In this document: positions 34,321 to 42,459 of the stretch, one piece after another
Position numbering within the stretch: the stretch's first letter is position 1
Layout of the letters: each line of letters starts with the position of its first letter
The notes under the pieces: generated by a model
What the model saw: only the letters and a program-made list of their open reading frames with translations
What the model was told of the DNA's origin: nothing
The model's database searches: none
Made by a program: the position numbers and the translations under genes
Origin: Erwinia sp. SLM-02
GTDB taxonomy: Bacteria; Pseudomonadota; Gammaproteobacteria; Enterobacterales; Enterobacteriaceae
DNA length: 64,000 bases
Direction of reading: 5' to 3'
Assembly (NCBI RefSeq): GCF_037450285.1
Contig: NZ_JAQISN010000002.1
Location: forward strand, 755,183 to 819,182

Positions 34321-35661
34321 TTACGACAGCAGCTCGAAAGCGATCATGCCGATAATCGCGCCCACCGTCCCGAGGATGGTTTCCATCATCGTCCAGGTCT
34401 TCAGGGTTTGCCCTTCCGTTGCGCCGGTAAAACGGCCAAACAGCCAGAAGCCGGCGTCGTTGACGTGGCTGAAGATAATTGAGCCTCCGGCAATACAGAT
34501 CGACAGCGCGGCAAGCTGCGCACCGGAATAATGCAGCGGCTCAATCACCGGCATAATCAGCCCGACGGCGGTCAGGCAGGCTACGGTCGCCGAGCCCTGA
34601 ATAATACGTACCGCGCCGGACAGCACGAAGCAGGCCAGCGCAACCGGCAGGCCCGCGCCGGTCAGCGCATTGCCCAGTGCCGGGCCCACGCCGGAATCCA
34701 CCAGCACCTGCTTAAATACGCCGCCGGCACCGATCACCAGCAGGATTATTCCCGCCGGCTGCAGCGCCGCGCCGCAGATCTGCATCACGCGCTCTTTGTC
34801 CATGCCCTGGCGCCAGGCCAGGCCGTAAATGGCCACCAGACAGGCCAGCAGGATCGCGGTAAACGGGTGGCCGATAAACTCCAGCCACTCATACAGGCGG
34901 GAACCGGGTTCGGTAAAGCGCGCGCCGATGGTTTTCAGCCCCACCAGCACCAGCGGGAACAGGATCAGCGACAGGCTGAAGCCAAACGACGGCAGCTTGC
35001 TCTCATCAAATTCGGGATGTTCGCTTTCCGCCGGAGGCGTGAACTGCACGTGCTGGCTGATAAAGCGGCCAAACAGCGGACCGGCAATCAGCATGCCCGG
35101 GATCGCCGCGCACAGCCCCAGCAGGATCATCCAGCCGAAATCTGCATGCATCTGCGAGGCCAGCAGCATCGGTGCAGGCCCTGGCAGCAGGAACGCCGCC
35201 GCTGCGGCAACCCCGGCAAACAGCGGGATAACCAGCTTCACCAGGTTATCCCCGGTGCGGCGCGCCACGGCGAAGGCGATACTGATGAGCAGCACCACCG
35301 CCACTTCGAAGAACAGCGGCAGCGCGCAGATCAGTCCGGCAATGCCCATCGCATAGTGCGCGCGGCTTTCGCCGAAGGCCTTCAGCATGCGGATGGCTAT
35401 CTGGTCAACCGCGCCGGTTTCATGCAGGATTTTGCCAAACATGGCCCCCAGCGCCACGACAATCGCGAGGAAGCCGAGCGTGCCGCCCATGCCCTTTTCC
35501 ATCGTCTGGGCGATTTTATCCAGCGGCATGCCGGAAAACAGACCGGCACCAATCGACACTAACATCAGCGCCACAAAAGCGTGCATGCGCGCCTTCATCA
35601 CTAAAAACAGCAGCAGTAATACCGAACCCGCTGCGGTCAAAACCAGTGTTGCAGTACTCAT
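34321..35661 (-). CDS. gntU: low-affinity gluconate transporter GntU
   Basis: GntP-family gluconate:H+ symporter with about 12-14 helices. It has 446 residues, exactly E. coli GntU, and is more similar to GntU than to GntT or GntP (for example VMKARMHAFVALMLVSIGAGLFSGMPLDKIAQTMEKGMGGTLGFLA). FKQVLVDSGVGPALG and SHVNDAGFWLFGRF are family signatures. It starts 10 bp after gntK, forming the gntKU operon under GntR. Confidence 0.96.
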   Translation of the reverse strand: MSTATLVLTAAGSVLLLLFLVMKARMHAFVALMLVSIGAGLFSGMPLDKIAQTMEKGMGGTLGFLAIVVALGAMFGKILHETGAVDQIAIRMLKAFGESRAHYAMGIAGLICALPLFFEVAVVLLISIAFAVARRTGDNLVKLVIPLFAGVAAAAAFLLPGPAPMLLASQMHADFGWMILLGLCAAIPGMLIAGPLFGRFISQHVQFTPPAESEHPEFDESKLPSFGFSLSLILFPLVLVGLKTIGARFTEPGSRLYEWLEFIGHPFTAILLACLVAIYGLAWRQGMDKERVMQICGAALQPAGIILLVIGAGGVFKQVLVDSGVGPALGNALTGAGLPVALACFVLSGAVRIIQGSATVACLTAVGLIMPVIEPLHYSGAQLAALSICIAGGSIIFSHVNDAGFWLFGRFTGATEGQTLKTWTMMETILGTVGAIIGMIAFELLS

Positions 35662-35671
35662 TACACCCTAC

Positions 35672-36211
35672 TTACTTAGTCTTGTTGATGGCACCGTCAA
35701 TGGTTTTCAGCGTTGAGGCAACAACGTCATCAAGGGACTGATTAATATCCACAACCAGCACATCTTTCTCTTCACTGCCCGGTTCTTCCAGCGTGGCGAA
35801 CTGGGTGACCAGCATCTGCGGCTTGAAGAAATGACCTTTGCGCGCGCGCAGGCGGGATTCAATGGTGTCGAAATCGCCCTTCAGGTAGACGAAAGAAAGG
35901 TTCTGATTCCCTTCGCGCAGGATGTCACGGTAGTGTTTTTTCAGCGCCGAGCAGACGATCAGCGACACGTCATTGGTGCGCTGCATGGCGAACGCGGCGT
36001 CGTTAATCGCCTTCAGCCACGGTTTACGGTCGGCGTCGTCCAGCGGGTGACCACCGGCCATTTTTTCAATGTTCGCCCGCGGATGCAGGAAATCGCCGTC
36101 AAGAAACGCGGCTTTCAGTTCGTGTGCCACAGCATTTGCAACGGCAGATTTGCCGCTGCCGGATACGCCCATCAGTACAAATACGTGATTGGACGGGGTA
36201 GATGAGGTCAT
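35672..36211 (-). CDS. gntK: gluconokinase GntK
   Basis: Phosphorylates imported gluconate to 6-phosphogluconate, which feeds the Entner-Doudoroff and pentose phosphate routes. It has 179 residues (E. coli 175). The P-loop GVSGSGKS (15-22), DGDFLHP, SALKKHYRD and FVYLKGDF are all present. The ATG at 36211 aligns with the E. coli start; a TTG-initiated frame reaching to 36253 would run into the GntR operator and is unlikely. It is the first gene of gntKU. Confidence 0.95.
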   Translation of the reverse strand: MTSSTPSNHVFVLMGVSGSGKSAVANAVAHELKAAFLDGDFLHPRANIEKMAGGHPLDDADRKPWLKAINDAAFAMQRTNDVSLIVCSALKKHYRDILREGNQNLSFVYLKGDFDTIESRLRARKGHFFKPQMLVTQFATLEEPGSEEKDVLVVDINQSLDDVVASTLKTIDGAINKTK

Positions 36212-36255
36212 TTTTTTTGCTCCGTCAGAGTCATAAGCAGGTGTGAACGGCAATT

Positions 36256-36269
36256 TGTTATCGGTAACA
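36256..36269. promoter_or_regulatory. GntR operator upstream of gntK
   Basis: TGTTA-TCGG-TAACA is a perfect 5-bp inverted repeat about 45 bp upstream of the gntK start, matching the gluconate (gnt) operator of E. coli. Confidence 0.8.
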
Positions 36270-36403
36270 TTGTCTGGTGCTGTACAAATTATGGCAACAG
36301 CTGCGGCGGGAAAAGCTGGTAAATGTGAGGAGCTTCAAAAAAACGGTAAATTCAGAGGGAAAGGGGCACAAACAGATAACGGACGCGAATGCGCCCGTTG
36401 GGG

Positions 36404-37399
36404 TTAAATGCTTTCGCCGACAGACAGCGTAAAGCCGATATCCAGCGGCCCGGCATCGACCTCTTCCCCGCGAATACGCGCCAGCAGCATCGTGGCGGCT
36501 TCGTGGCCCATCTGCTCGCGCGGGGTCTGCACGGTAGCCAGCCGCGGCGTGGTGGCTTTAGAAATATCGTGGCCGTGAAAACCGGCGATCGCCATCTGTT
36601 CCGGCACCCGCAGCCCCTGCCGCTGGCACTCAAACATCGCGCCTACCGCCAGGTCGTCGTTGGTACAAAACAGGCTGTCGGTCTGCGGGTAGCGCTTCTG
36701 CGCCTCGCGCAGCAGCATCGCACCGGCGGTAAACGACGAGGCCGCTTCCATCATCACGGTTTTTGGCTCCAGCCCCGCTTCACGCATCGCCTGGGCATAG
36801 CCGCGCTCTTTTTGCAGCGTTCGTTCATCCAGCCGCGCGCCGAGGTAAACCGTATGACGGTGGCCGCGCTGCAAAATGGCCTGGGTCATCTGCCGCGCCG
36901 CCTCAACGTTATCGAACCCTACCGCCATATCCAGGCAGGGAGAGACGCTGTCCATCATCTCAATCACCGGAATGCCGGCGGTCTCAATCATCCGCAGGCT
37001 GGCGGCGGTGTGGGTGCGTTCGGTGAGGATCAGGCCGTCGATATTCCAGCCCAGCAGGGAGCGCAGCTGCAGCTCCTCTTTCTCGGGGCTGTAGCCGAAG
37101 TGGCCGACCAGCGTCTGATAGCCCGCCGCATCGGTCACGGTTTCGATGCCGCGCAGCACGTCGGCAAACACCTGGTTGGTCAGCGACGGCAGCAGCACGC
37201 CAATCGCCCGGCTGGTGGCGTTTGACAGCATATCCGGCGCACGGTTAGGAATGTAGCCCAGCTCATCCAGCGCGGCGGCAATCTTGCCCTGCAGCGCGGC
37301 GGAAACCTGCTCGGGGTTACGCAGATAGCGGCTGACGGTCATTTTAGTGATGCCGATACGATCGGCAACATCCTGAAGTACCGGTCTTTTTTTCTTCAT
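36404..37399 (-). CDS. gntR: gluconate operon repressor GntR
   Basis: LacI-family repressor of the gluconate genes. It has 331 residues, the E. coli length. The N-terminal helix-turn-helix and hinge (VLQDVADRIGITKMTVSRYLRNPEQVS, 7-33) are followed by a periplasmic-binding-protein-like effector domain (IGVLLPSLTNQVFADVLRGIE, FCTNDDLAVGAMFECQ, GFHGHDISKATTPRLATV). The gene precedes gntK with a 192-bp gap holding the operator. Confidence 0.96.
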   Translation of the reverse strand: MKKKRPVLQDVADRIGITKMTVSRYLRNPEQVSAALQGKIAAALDELGYIPNRAPDMLSNATSRAIGVLLPSLTNQVFADVLRGIETVTDAAGYQTLVGHFGYSPEKEELQLRSLLGWNIDGLILTERTHTAASLRMIETAGIPVIEMMDSVSPCLDMAVGFDNVEAARQMTQAILQRGHRHTVYLGARLDERTLQKERGYAQAMREAGLEPKTVMMEAASSFTAGAMLLREAQKRYPQTDSLFCTNDDLAVGAMFECQRQGLRVPEQMAIAGFHGHDISKATTPRLATVQTPREQMGHEAATMLLARIRGEEVDAGPLDIGFTLSVGESI

Positions 37400-37449
37400 T
37401 AGGCTTCAGCTGGTTGGTCGGTATCCGGCTGAGTGTAACAAAAATGCGC

Positions 37450-37483
37450 GGGAAAAAGAGGAAGGGCGCGGTTTCCCGCGCCC
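37450..37483 (-). terminator. yhhW terminator
   Basis: An 8-bp stem GGGCGCGG/CCGCGCCC with a TTTC loop (37464-37483), 29 bp beyond yhhW, followed on the minus strand by TTCCTCTTTTTCCC. Confidence 0.65.
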
Positions 37484-37512
37484 AAAGTGTGATGCAGTTA
37501 TCTTCGCGCGGC

Positions 37513-38208
37513 TTAAACCGGCGGCAGATCGAACAGCAGGATTTCAGCATCGCTGCCGGCGGTAATCGCCAGAGAGGACTCATCCCAGATAGCAAACGCA
37601 TCGCTGGTGGTGGCCGCTTCGCCATTCACGGTAACATCGCCTTTCACCACCTGGATCCAGATCTTGCGGCCTTCGGCCACTTCTGCGGTCCCCTGCTCGC
37701 CCGCTTTAAACGCCCAGCGGGACAGCGTCATATCCTGATAAACCTTCAGTGAACCGTCGCGCGCATCCGGTGACAGCACCAGCTGGCGGCCCTGAACATC
37801 ATCAAAGCGTCGCTGTGCGTAGCGTGGCTCAATGCCGTTTTTTTCCGGGATAATCCAGATCTGATACAGGTGCAGCGGCACCTCTTTGCTGCCGTTGTAC
37901 TCGGAGTGACGCACGCCGGTGCCCGCGCTCATAATCTGGAACTCACCCGCCGGGATCTGCTCTTTATTGCCCATGCTGTCCTGATGCTCCACGGTGCCGG
38001 ACAGCACGTAGGTCAGGATTTCCATATCTTTATGAGGATGAGTACCAAAACCCTGGCCGCCATCGATCACGTCTTCGTTAATCACCCGCAGCGCGGAGAA
38101 GCCCATAAAGTTGGCGTCGTAATAGTTAGCGAAAGAAAAAGTGTGATAGCTGTCCAGCCAGCCGTGGTTCGCGTGGCCACGATCTTGTGCTTTGCGTAAG
38201 TAGATCAT
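37513..38208 (-). CDS. yhhW: YhhW, pirin-family quercetin 2,3-dioxygenase
   Basis: Bicupin pirin-like protein; the E. coli homologue has quercetinase activity in vitro, but its physiological role is unknown. It has 231 residues, identical in length to E. coli. The metal ligands H57, H59, H101 and E103 are all present (THPHKDMEILTYVLSG; GTGVRHSEYN). ATG at 38208 is chosen, since GAGGAG lies 8 nt upstream; a TTG two codons earlier is poorly spaced. In E. coli yhhX lies between yhhW and ryhB; it is absent here. Confidence 0.95.
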   Translation of the reverse strand: MIYLRKAQDRGHANHGWLDSYHTFSFANYYDANFMGFSALRVINEDVIDGGQGFGTHPHKDMEILTYVLSGTVEHQDSMGNKEQIPAGEFQIMSAGTGVRHSEYNGSKEVPLHLYQIWIIPEKNGIEPRYAQRRFDDVQGRQLVLSPDARDGSLKVYQDMTLSRWAFKAGEQGTAEVAEGRKIWIQVVKGDVTVNGEAATTSDAFAIWDESSLAITAGSDAEILLFDLPPV

Positions 38209-38416
38209 ATTCAATTCTCCTCAATGTTTTAACGTAGTCTGCGCCCGAACAGCCTGCGTTGATAGCGGAGAAAATTGTCTCCTCTGTTCAAATTATTCGA
38301 TGAAATAGTGGCGATAGCATCAGTCAGGTTGGAATAGCGGCAACAAAGCGACAGCGCTATTCACGACGACAGTAGAAATGGCTTCAGCAGGGAAATCTGC
38401 ACCGAACCGGGAATGA

Positions 38417-38488
38417 GTAACTGGGTAACTGGGTAACTGGGTAACTGGGTAACTGGGTAACTGGGTAACTGGGTAACTAGGTAAGATT
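38417..38488. repeat. 8-bp tandem repeat (GTAACTGG)n
   Basis: Seven perfect head-to-tail copies of GTAACTGG (38417-38472), one copy with a single change (38473-38480) and a partial ninth. It is noncoding, between yhhW and the ryhB terminator, 25-30 bp beyond the RyhB T-run. The copy number probably varies by replication slippage. The minus strand reads as a short Pro-Val-Thr-Gln-Leu-Pro-Ser-Tyr repeat, but no gene is supported. Confidence 0.95.
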
Positions 38489-38512
38489 GGATGGTAAAGG
38501 CAAAACGCAGGC

Positions 38513-38615
38513 AAAAAAAAAGCCAGCACCCGAGCTGGCTAAGAAACACTGGAAGCAATGTGAGCAATGTCGTGCCTTCTCAGCCAGTAGCAGAGCTCTG
38601 CTGAAAACGCATAGC
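38513..38615 (-). ncRNA. ryhB: RyhB, iron-responsive small RNA
   Basis: The target-pairing core at 38549-38575 (minus strand, beginning GCACGACATTGCTCAC) is identical to E. coli RyhB as I recall it. It is followed by the Hfq-binding region and a terminator hairpin AGCCAGC/GCTGGCT (38521-38540) with nine U. The 5' end is placed near 38615 by analogy, directly after the Fur box, giving about 103 nt against 90 in E. coli. The 5' third differs from E. coli and contains a perfect AGCAGAGCTCTGCT palindrome. The position before yhhY matches E. coli. RyhB represses iron-using proteins under iron limitation. Confidence 0.93.
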
Positions 38616-38631
38616 AATAATAATCATTATC
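38613..38631 (-). promoter_or_regulatory. Fur box at the ryhB promoter
   Basis: Matches the 19-bp Fur consensus GATAATGATAATCATTATC at about 15 positions, including an unbroken ATAATCATTATC. It overlaps the expected -10/+1 region of ryhB, so Fe-Fur would block transcription. The remaining 38632-38729 includes the -35 side and yhhY leader. Confidence 0.85.
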
Positions 38632-38729
38632 ATTCGCACTTGTAAAGCTCTTTCCTGATTATTTTTTACTTGATCTGATGATAAAAAACCCTGATTTTAA
38701 AGAGGATTTCTAAACTAAGGAGAGTAAAG

Positions 38730-39224
38730 GTGAGTGAGATTATCGTTCGACACGCCGAGCCTGATGACGCTGCGGCGCTGCATCAGATGTACAGCCAGCC
38801 GGAAACCTACAGCGATACGCTTCAGCTCCCTTACCCTTCACTACAGCGCTGGCAGGAGAAGCTAAAGAACACGCCGGAAGGCCAGCATATGCTGGTGGCC
38901 TGTATTGACGGCCAGATTGTCGGCCAGTGCTTTGTTGCGCTGAATGCCCCGGCGCGCCGCCGTCATACGGCGACGTTTGGCCTTGGCGTGGACGTCCGCC
39001 ACCGCGGTAAAGGCGTGGCGAAGGCGATGATGACGGCGATAGTCGACCTCTGCGATAACTGGCTGCAGGTGGATCGCATTGAGCTCACCGTGTATGCCGA
39101 CAACCAGGCGGCCATTGCACTGTATGAGAAATTTGGCTTCGTGACCGAAGGCCGTGGCGTTCGCTTCGGCGTGCGTAACGGCGTGCAGGTCGATGCGCTG
39201 TTTATGGCGCGTCTGAAAGACTGA
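38730..39224 (+). CDS. yhhY: GNAT-family N-acetyltransferase YhhY
   Basis: GNAT acetyltransferase, 164 residues (E. coli YhhY 162). E. coli YhhY has been reported to N-acetylate amino acids such as phenylalanine and methionine; the same substrate is an inference here. The acetyl-CoA loop region (LGVDVRHRGKGVAKAMMTAIVDLCDNWLQVDRIELTVYADNQAAIALYEKFGF) is typical. The start is GTG at 38730 with AAGGAGA 6 nt upstream. It faces away from ryhB. Confidence 0.92.
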   Translation: MSEIIVRHAEPDDAAALHQMYSQPETYSDTLQLPYPSLQRWQEKLKNTPEGQHMLVACIDGQIVGQCFVALNAPARRRHTATFGLGVDVRHRGKGVAKAMMTAIVDLCDNWLQVDRIELTVYADNQAAIALYEKFGFVTEGRGVRFGVRNGVQVDALFMARLKD

Positions 39225-39240
39225 ATCCAGCGGGTGACGC

Positions 39241-40248
39241 CTACAGATTAAAGGGCGTCACCACGCTCACCCGCGAAAACACCCCCACTTCCTCTTCCGG
39301 CGGCAAAAAGCCGTGAAAGCGCAGGATCGCCTGCATGGCGCTGCGGGCATCGGCGCGCAGATCGTGATCGATCACCGCATCCAGCTGCCGCGCGGCCAGC
39401 ATTTCACGATTTTCCTCATCCAGATCGTGGGCAATAAAGGCTCGCAGGGGGCGCTGCTGGCTGGCAAAGGCGCGAAAGATAGCGCGATTGCCGCCGCCAA
39501 CGCCGTATACCGCGCTGATGGCCGGATCGCTGACCAGCGCGTCGCTCACCCGCTCAAACGTCAGGCTGTCCACGCCGTAGCCTTCGCTGATGCGTACCAC
39601 CTTATGCTGTGGCGCAAGCTGGCGCAGCCCGTCGCTAAAGCCTGCCACCCGCTCCTCTTCGCCGCGGAATCCGGCGCTGCTCAGCACCACCGCCACCGAA
39701 TGAGGCTGCGGTCCCAGCCAGCGCGACAGCAGCCAGGCCGCCGTGCGCCCTGCGCTACCGTTATCCATGCCCACATAGCGAATACGCGCGCTGTCGGGCA
39801 GGTCGGTGACCAGCGTCACCACCGGCACCCGCTGATGCAGCAGTTCTTCCACGCTGGCGTTCAGCGGCGCTTCATCACTGACCTTGAGAATGACGCCGTA
39901 GCTGTCGCTGCCGCAGCGCAAAAGCAACTGCTGGAGTGCCTTCGCATCGATCTGTTCAAAGACGTGAAAACGCAGCATCAGGCGGAACGGCGCCAGGCTG
40001 CCGAGCTGGCTGAGCAGAGCGGCGCTGACCAGCGAGCTGAAGCGCTCGGGCGTATGCAGCACCACGTCAATATTCAGCGTTCTGCCGCTGGCCAGATTCA
40101 CCCGCTGCTGTAGCTCAAGATCGCGGATGGCGGCGGCAATGCGCCGATCGGTCTGCGGATGCACGCTGCCGCGCTTGTGCAGCGCGCGGTCTACCGTCGC
40201 CTTGCTGACCCCCGACTGTGCGGCGATCTGTTTGATGGAGAACTTCAT
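39241..40248 (-). CDS. LacI-family transcriptional regulator
   Basis: 335 residues: an N-terminal LacI helix-turn-helix (IKQIAAQSGVSKATVDRALHKRGSVHPQT, 5-33) and a sugar-binding-protein-like effector domain (about 60-330, with GMDNGSAGRTAAWLLSRWL, YGVGGGNRAIFRAF and HDLDEENREML). It differs from common sugar repressors in the hinge (no clear hinge helix YxPN), as in the subgroup with periplasmic-binding-type ligand domains. It is divergent from the SDR/dioxygenase pair across 119 bp and is therefore the likely local regulator. The ligand is unknown. The tail ends 16 bp from yhhY, convergent with it. Confidence 0.85.
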   Translation of the reverse strand: MKFSIKQIAAQSGVSKATVDRALHKRGSVHPQTDRRIAAAIRDLELQQRVNLASGRTLNIDVVLHTPERFSSLVSAALLSQLGSLAPFRLMLRFHVFEQIDAKALQQLLLRCGSDSYGVILKVSDEAPLNASVEELLHQRVPVVTLVTDLPDSARIRYVGMDNGSAGRTAAWLLSRWLGPQPHSVAVVLSSAGFRGEEERVAGFSDGLRQLAPQHKVVRISEGYGVDSLTFERVSDALVSDPAISAVYGVGGGNRAIFRAFASQQRPLRAFIAHDLDEENREMLAARQLDAVIDHDLRADARSAMQAILRFHGFLPPEEEVGVFSRVSVVTPFNL

Positions 40249-40250
40249 AA

Positions 40251-40326
40251 TTTGAGGTCTTTTTGAGGTTATCGGTGCGTGTTGTTAAAAAAATGTAAGT
40301 GATAAGGTGGCTCAGAGCAATTGTTC
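40251..40326. promoter_or_regulatory. divergent region of the LacI/SDR cassette: candidate operator and direct repeats
   Basis: GAGCAATTGTTC (40315-40326) is an imperfect 12-bp palindrome (10 of 12 paired), about 45 bp before the SDR gene, a plausible LacI-type site. TTTGAGGT occurs twice 11 bp apart (40251-40258 and 40262-40269) in the leader of the regulator gene. Both are suggestive only. Confidence 0.35.
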
Positions 40327-40367
40327 CTCACCCTGTATCCGATAAAAAACAAGAAAGGCGCTTAATC

Positions 40368-41198
40368 ATGAGTTCAGACTTCAACAATCAGTTTCAGAAC
40401 AAAGTGTATGTGGTGACCGGCGGTACCCAGGGCCTGGGTGCGGCAGTGGCCGAGCTGCTGGCCGAGCGCGGCGCGCGCGGCCTGATTATCTGCGGTCGTA
40501 ACGCCCGAGCCGGCGAAGAACAGGTGGCGAAGCTGCGTGCGCTGGGCTGCGATGCCGGATTCGTGGCCGCCGATCTTACCGATCCACATTCCTGTGAGCA
40601 GGTGATCGCCGCAGCGGAAAGCCGCTTCGGCGTGCTGCACGGCCTGGTCAACTGCGCGGGGATGTCCGATCGCGGCACCATCCTCAACACCACCCCCGAG
40701 CTGTTTGACGCAATCTTCGCCGTCAACGTTCGCGCACCCTTCTTTCTGATGCAGGCGGCAATCAAACTGATGGTGGCGAACGGCACGGAAGGCAGCATCG
40801 TCAATATCATCACCATGACCTCCCACGGCGGTCAGAGCTTCCTCACCACCTACGCCGCTTCAAAAGGCGCGCTGGTCACGCTGACGAAAAACGTAGCGTT
40901 CAGCGCCATGCGCAACCGCATCCGGGTCAACGGACTGAATATCGGCTGGATGGACACGCCGCACGAGGATGATATTCAGAAGCAGTATCACCAGGCCTCC
41001 GATGACTGGCTGGAGAAAGCCGAGCGCGAGCAGCCGTTTGGCCGCCTGCTGAAGCCGCGGGAAGTGGCGCGCGGCGTGGCGTTTCTACTCTCTGAAGAGT
41101 CCGGGATGATGACCGGCGCGGTGATCGATTTCGACCAGAACGTGGTGGGCTGCGGCGACGACGGCGCGCCAAAACCACAGCAGCCGTTGAGCCTGTAA
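40368..41198 (+). CDS. short-chain dehydrogenase/reductase (SDR)
   Basis: Classical SDR, 276 residues. Cofactor-binding TGGTQGLG (17-24), NCAG (96-99, for the usual NNAG) and the catalytic YAASK with Tyr163 and Lys167 are present; the catalytic Ser is within ITMTSHGG (about 149-156). The region after the active site, NIGWMDTPHEDD, suggests a polyol- or hydroxy-acid-type substrate, but this cannot be fixed. ATG at 40368 has AAGAAAGG upstream; a frame from 40299 adds a non-SDR leader. The dioxygenase gene follows after 9 bp, so the two form an operon. Confidence 0.9.
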   Translation: MSSDFNNQFQNKVYVVTGGTQGLGAAVAELLAERGARGLIICGRNARAGEEQVAKLRALGCDAGFVAADLTDPHSCEQVIAAAESRFGVLHGLVNCAGMSDRGTILNTTPELFDAIFAVNVRAPFFLMQAAIKLMVANGTEGSIVNIITMTSHGGQSFLTTYAASKGALVTLTKNVAFSAMRNRIRVNGLNIGWMDTPHEDDIQKQYHQASDDWLEKAEREQPFGRLLKPREVARGVAFLLSEESGMMTGAVIDFDQNVVGCGDDGAPKPQQPLSL

Positions 41199-41207
41199 GG
41201 AGTGGCT

Positions 41208-42350
41208 ATGAATGATATCTATCTGCAGGAAAAGCAGCTGAAGATTGATGAGTTTGCGGCGGTGTGTCGCCAGACGCTGCGCCAGGAGGAGTATCCGCTG
41301 GCGCAGAGCAGCGAGCTGAACGTGCTGATTTACCGCGCCGATTCGCTGTTAAGCGCCGCGCGTGACGACCGTAAAGCGGTGCTGAGCGAGCTGCACCGCG
41401 CGCTCTCTTCCGGCCCCGGCGTGTTTGTGGTGAAAGGGCTGTATGACAACCTGGCGGCGGTAGACCGCAGCAGCCAGCTGTTTGAAGCGATTCTGAAAGA
41501 CGAAGCCGCAGCGGGCGGCGGCGGCGATCACTTTGCCAAAGCGGGCAGCAACGGCCGCATCTGGAATGCGCTGCAAAAAGTCGCGGAGCGCGATGCCGAC
41601 GCCTTTATTGATTACTACGACAATCCGCTGCTGGCAACGATCTGTGAAAGCTGGCTGGGGCCGGGCTACGAGATGACCGCCCAGGTGAACCAGGTTCGCC
41701 CCGGCGGCAAGGCCCAGCAGCCGCATCGCGATTATCACCTCGGTTTCCAGAGCAATGAAGTCGTTGAGCAGTTCCCGCTGCCGCTGCAGATCCTGTCGCA
41801 GTACCTGACGTTACAGGGTGCGGTGGCGCACAGCGATATGCCGATCGAGTCCGGTCCGACCCAGTTGCTGCCGTGGTCGCAGCAGTATCAGGCGGGCTAT
41901 CTGGCCTGGCGGGATCCGCAGTTTATTGCCTTTTTCCAGCAGCATGCCATCCAGCTTCCGCTGCACAAAGGCGACGGCCTGTTCTTCAACCCGGCGCTGT
42001 TCCACGCGGCGGGCAACAATGTGACGCAGGACCGCGTGCGCACCGCCAACCTGCTGCAGGTGTCGTCAAGCTTTGGCAAAACCATGGAGAAGGTCAACCA
42101 TATCAAGGTGCTGCAAAGTATCTATCCGGCCCTGCTTCAGCGCGACCTGCCGGAAGATAAGCTCAGTGCCGTTATTTCATCCGCCGCGGAGGGCTACTCA
42201 TTTCCAACCAATCTGGATACCGATCCGCCGCTGGGCGGGCTGGTGCCTCAGACCCAGCAGGCGCTGCTGTTGCAGGCACTGCAGGAGAAGTGGACGCCGG
42301 TGCATTTCAACCAGCAGCTGGCGGAGCATACGCAGAAGCGCCAGGCCTGA
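41208..42350 (+). CDS. phytanoyl-CoA dioxygenase (PhyH)-family Fe(II)/2-oxoglutarate oxygenase
   Basis: 380 residues in the PhyH family of non-haem iron oxygenases. The facial triad is visible: His173-x-Asp175 in QQPHRDYHLGFQ and His266 in NPALFHAAGNN; Arg276/Arg278 in DRVRTANLLQ are suited to bind 2-oxoglutarate. The N-terminal 150 residues (SSGPGVFVVKGLYDNLAAVDRSS...) are a family-specific cap. ATG at 41208 is used, as AGGAG is 5 nt upstream; a GTG lies two codons earlier. The SDR partner suggests hydroxylation followed by oxidation of the new alcohol. The substrate is unknown. Confidence 0.88.
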   Translation: MNDIYLQEKQLKIDEFAAVCRQTLRQEEYPLAQSSELNVLIYRADSLLSAARDDRKAVLSELHRALSSGPGVFVVKGLYDNLAAVDRSSQLFEAILKDEAAAGGGGDHFAKAGSNGRIWNALQKVAERDADAFIDYYDNPLLATICESWLGPGYEMTAQVNQVRPGGKAQQPHRDYHLGFQSNEVVEQFPLPLQILSQYLTLQGAVAHSDMPIESGPTQLLPWSQQYQAGYLAWRDPQFIAFFQQHAIQLPLHKGDGLFFNPALFHAAGNNVTQDRVRTANLLQVSSSFGKTMEKVNHIKVLQSIYPALLQRDLPEDKLSAVISSAAEGYSFPTNLDTDPPLGGLVPQTQQALLLQALQEKWTPVHFNQQLAEHTQKRQA

Positions 42351-42459
42351 TACCGGGCCAAATGCCCGCCTTCATGCCTGGTGCCGCATCCAGCGGGGAA
42401 GCTAACGATTTTGACCTTATGGAACTGTATGCCGTGCTGATTTAGCGGGTGAATCACCC

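Noticed and set aside
38417..38488. CRISPR-like array
   Set aside because: The 8-bp units are contiguous with no spacers, and no cas genes are present; it is a simple tandem repeat.
38320..38529. Repeat-containing peptide frame (Pro-Val-Thr-Gln-Leu-Pro-Ser-Tyr units)
   Set aside because: It arises only because the 8-bp DNA repeat returns to frame every 24 bp; no start signal, and it runs into the RyhB terminator.
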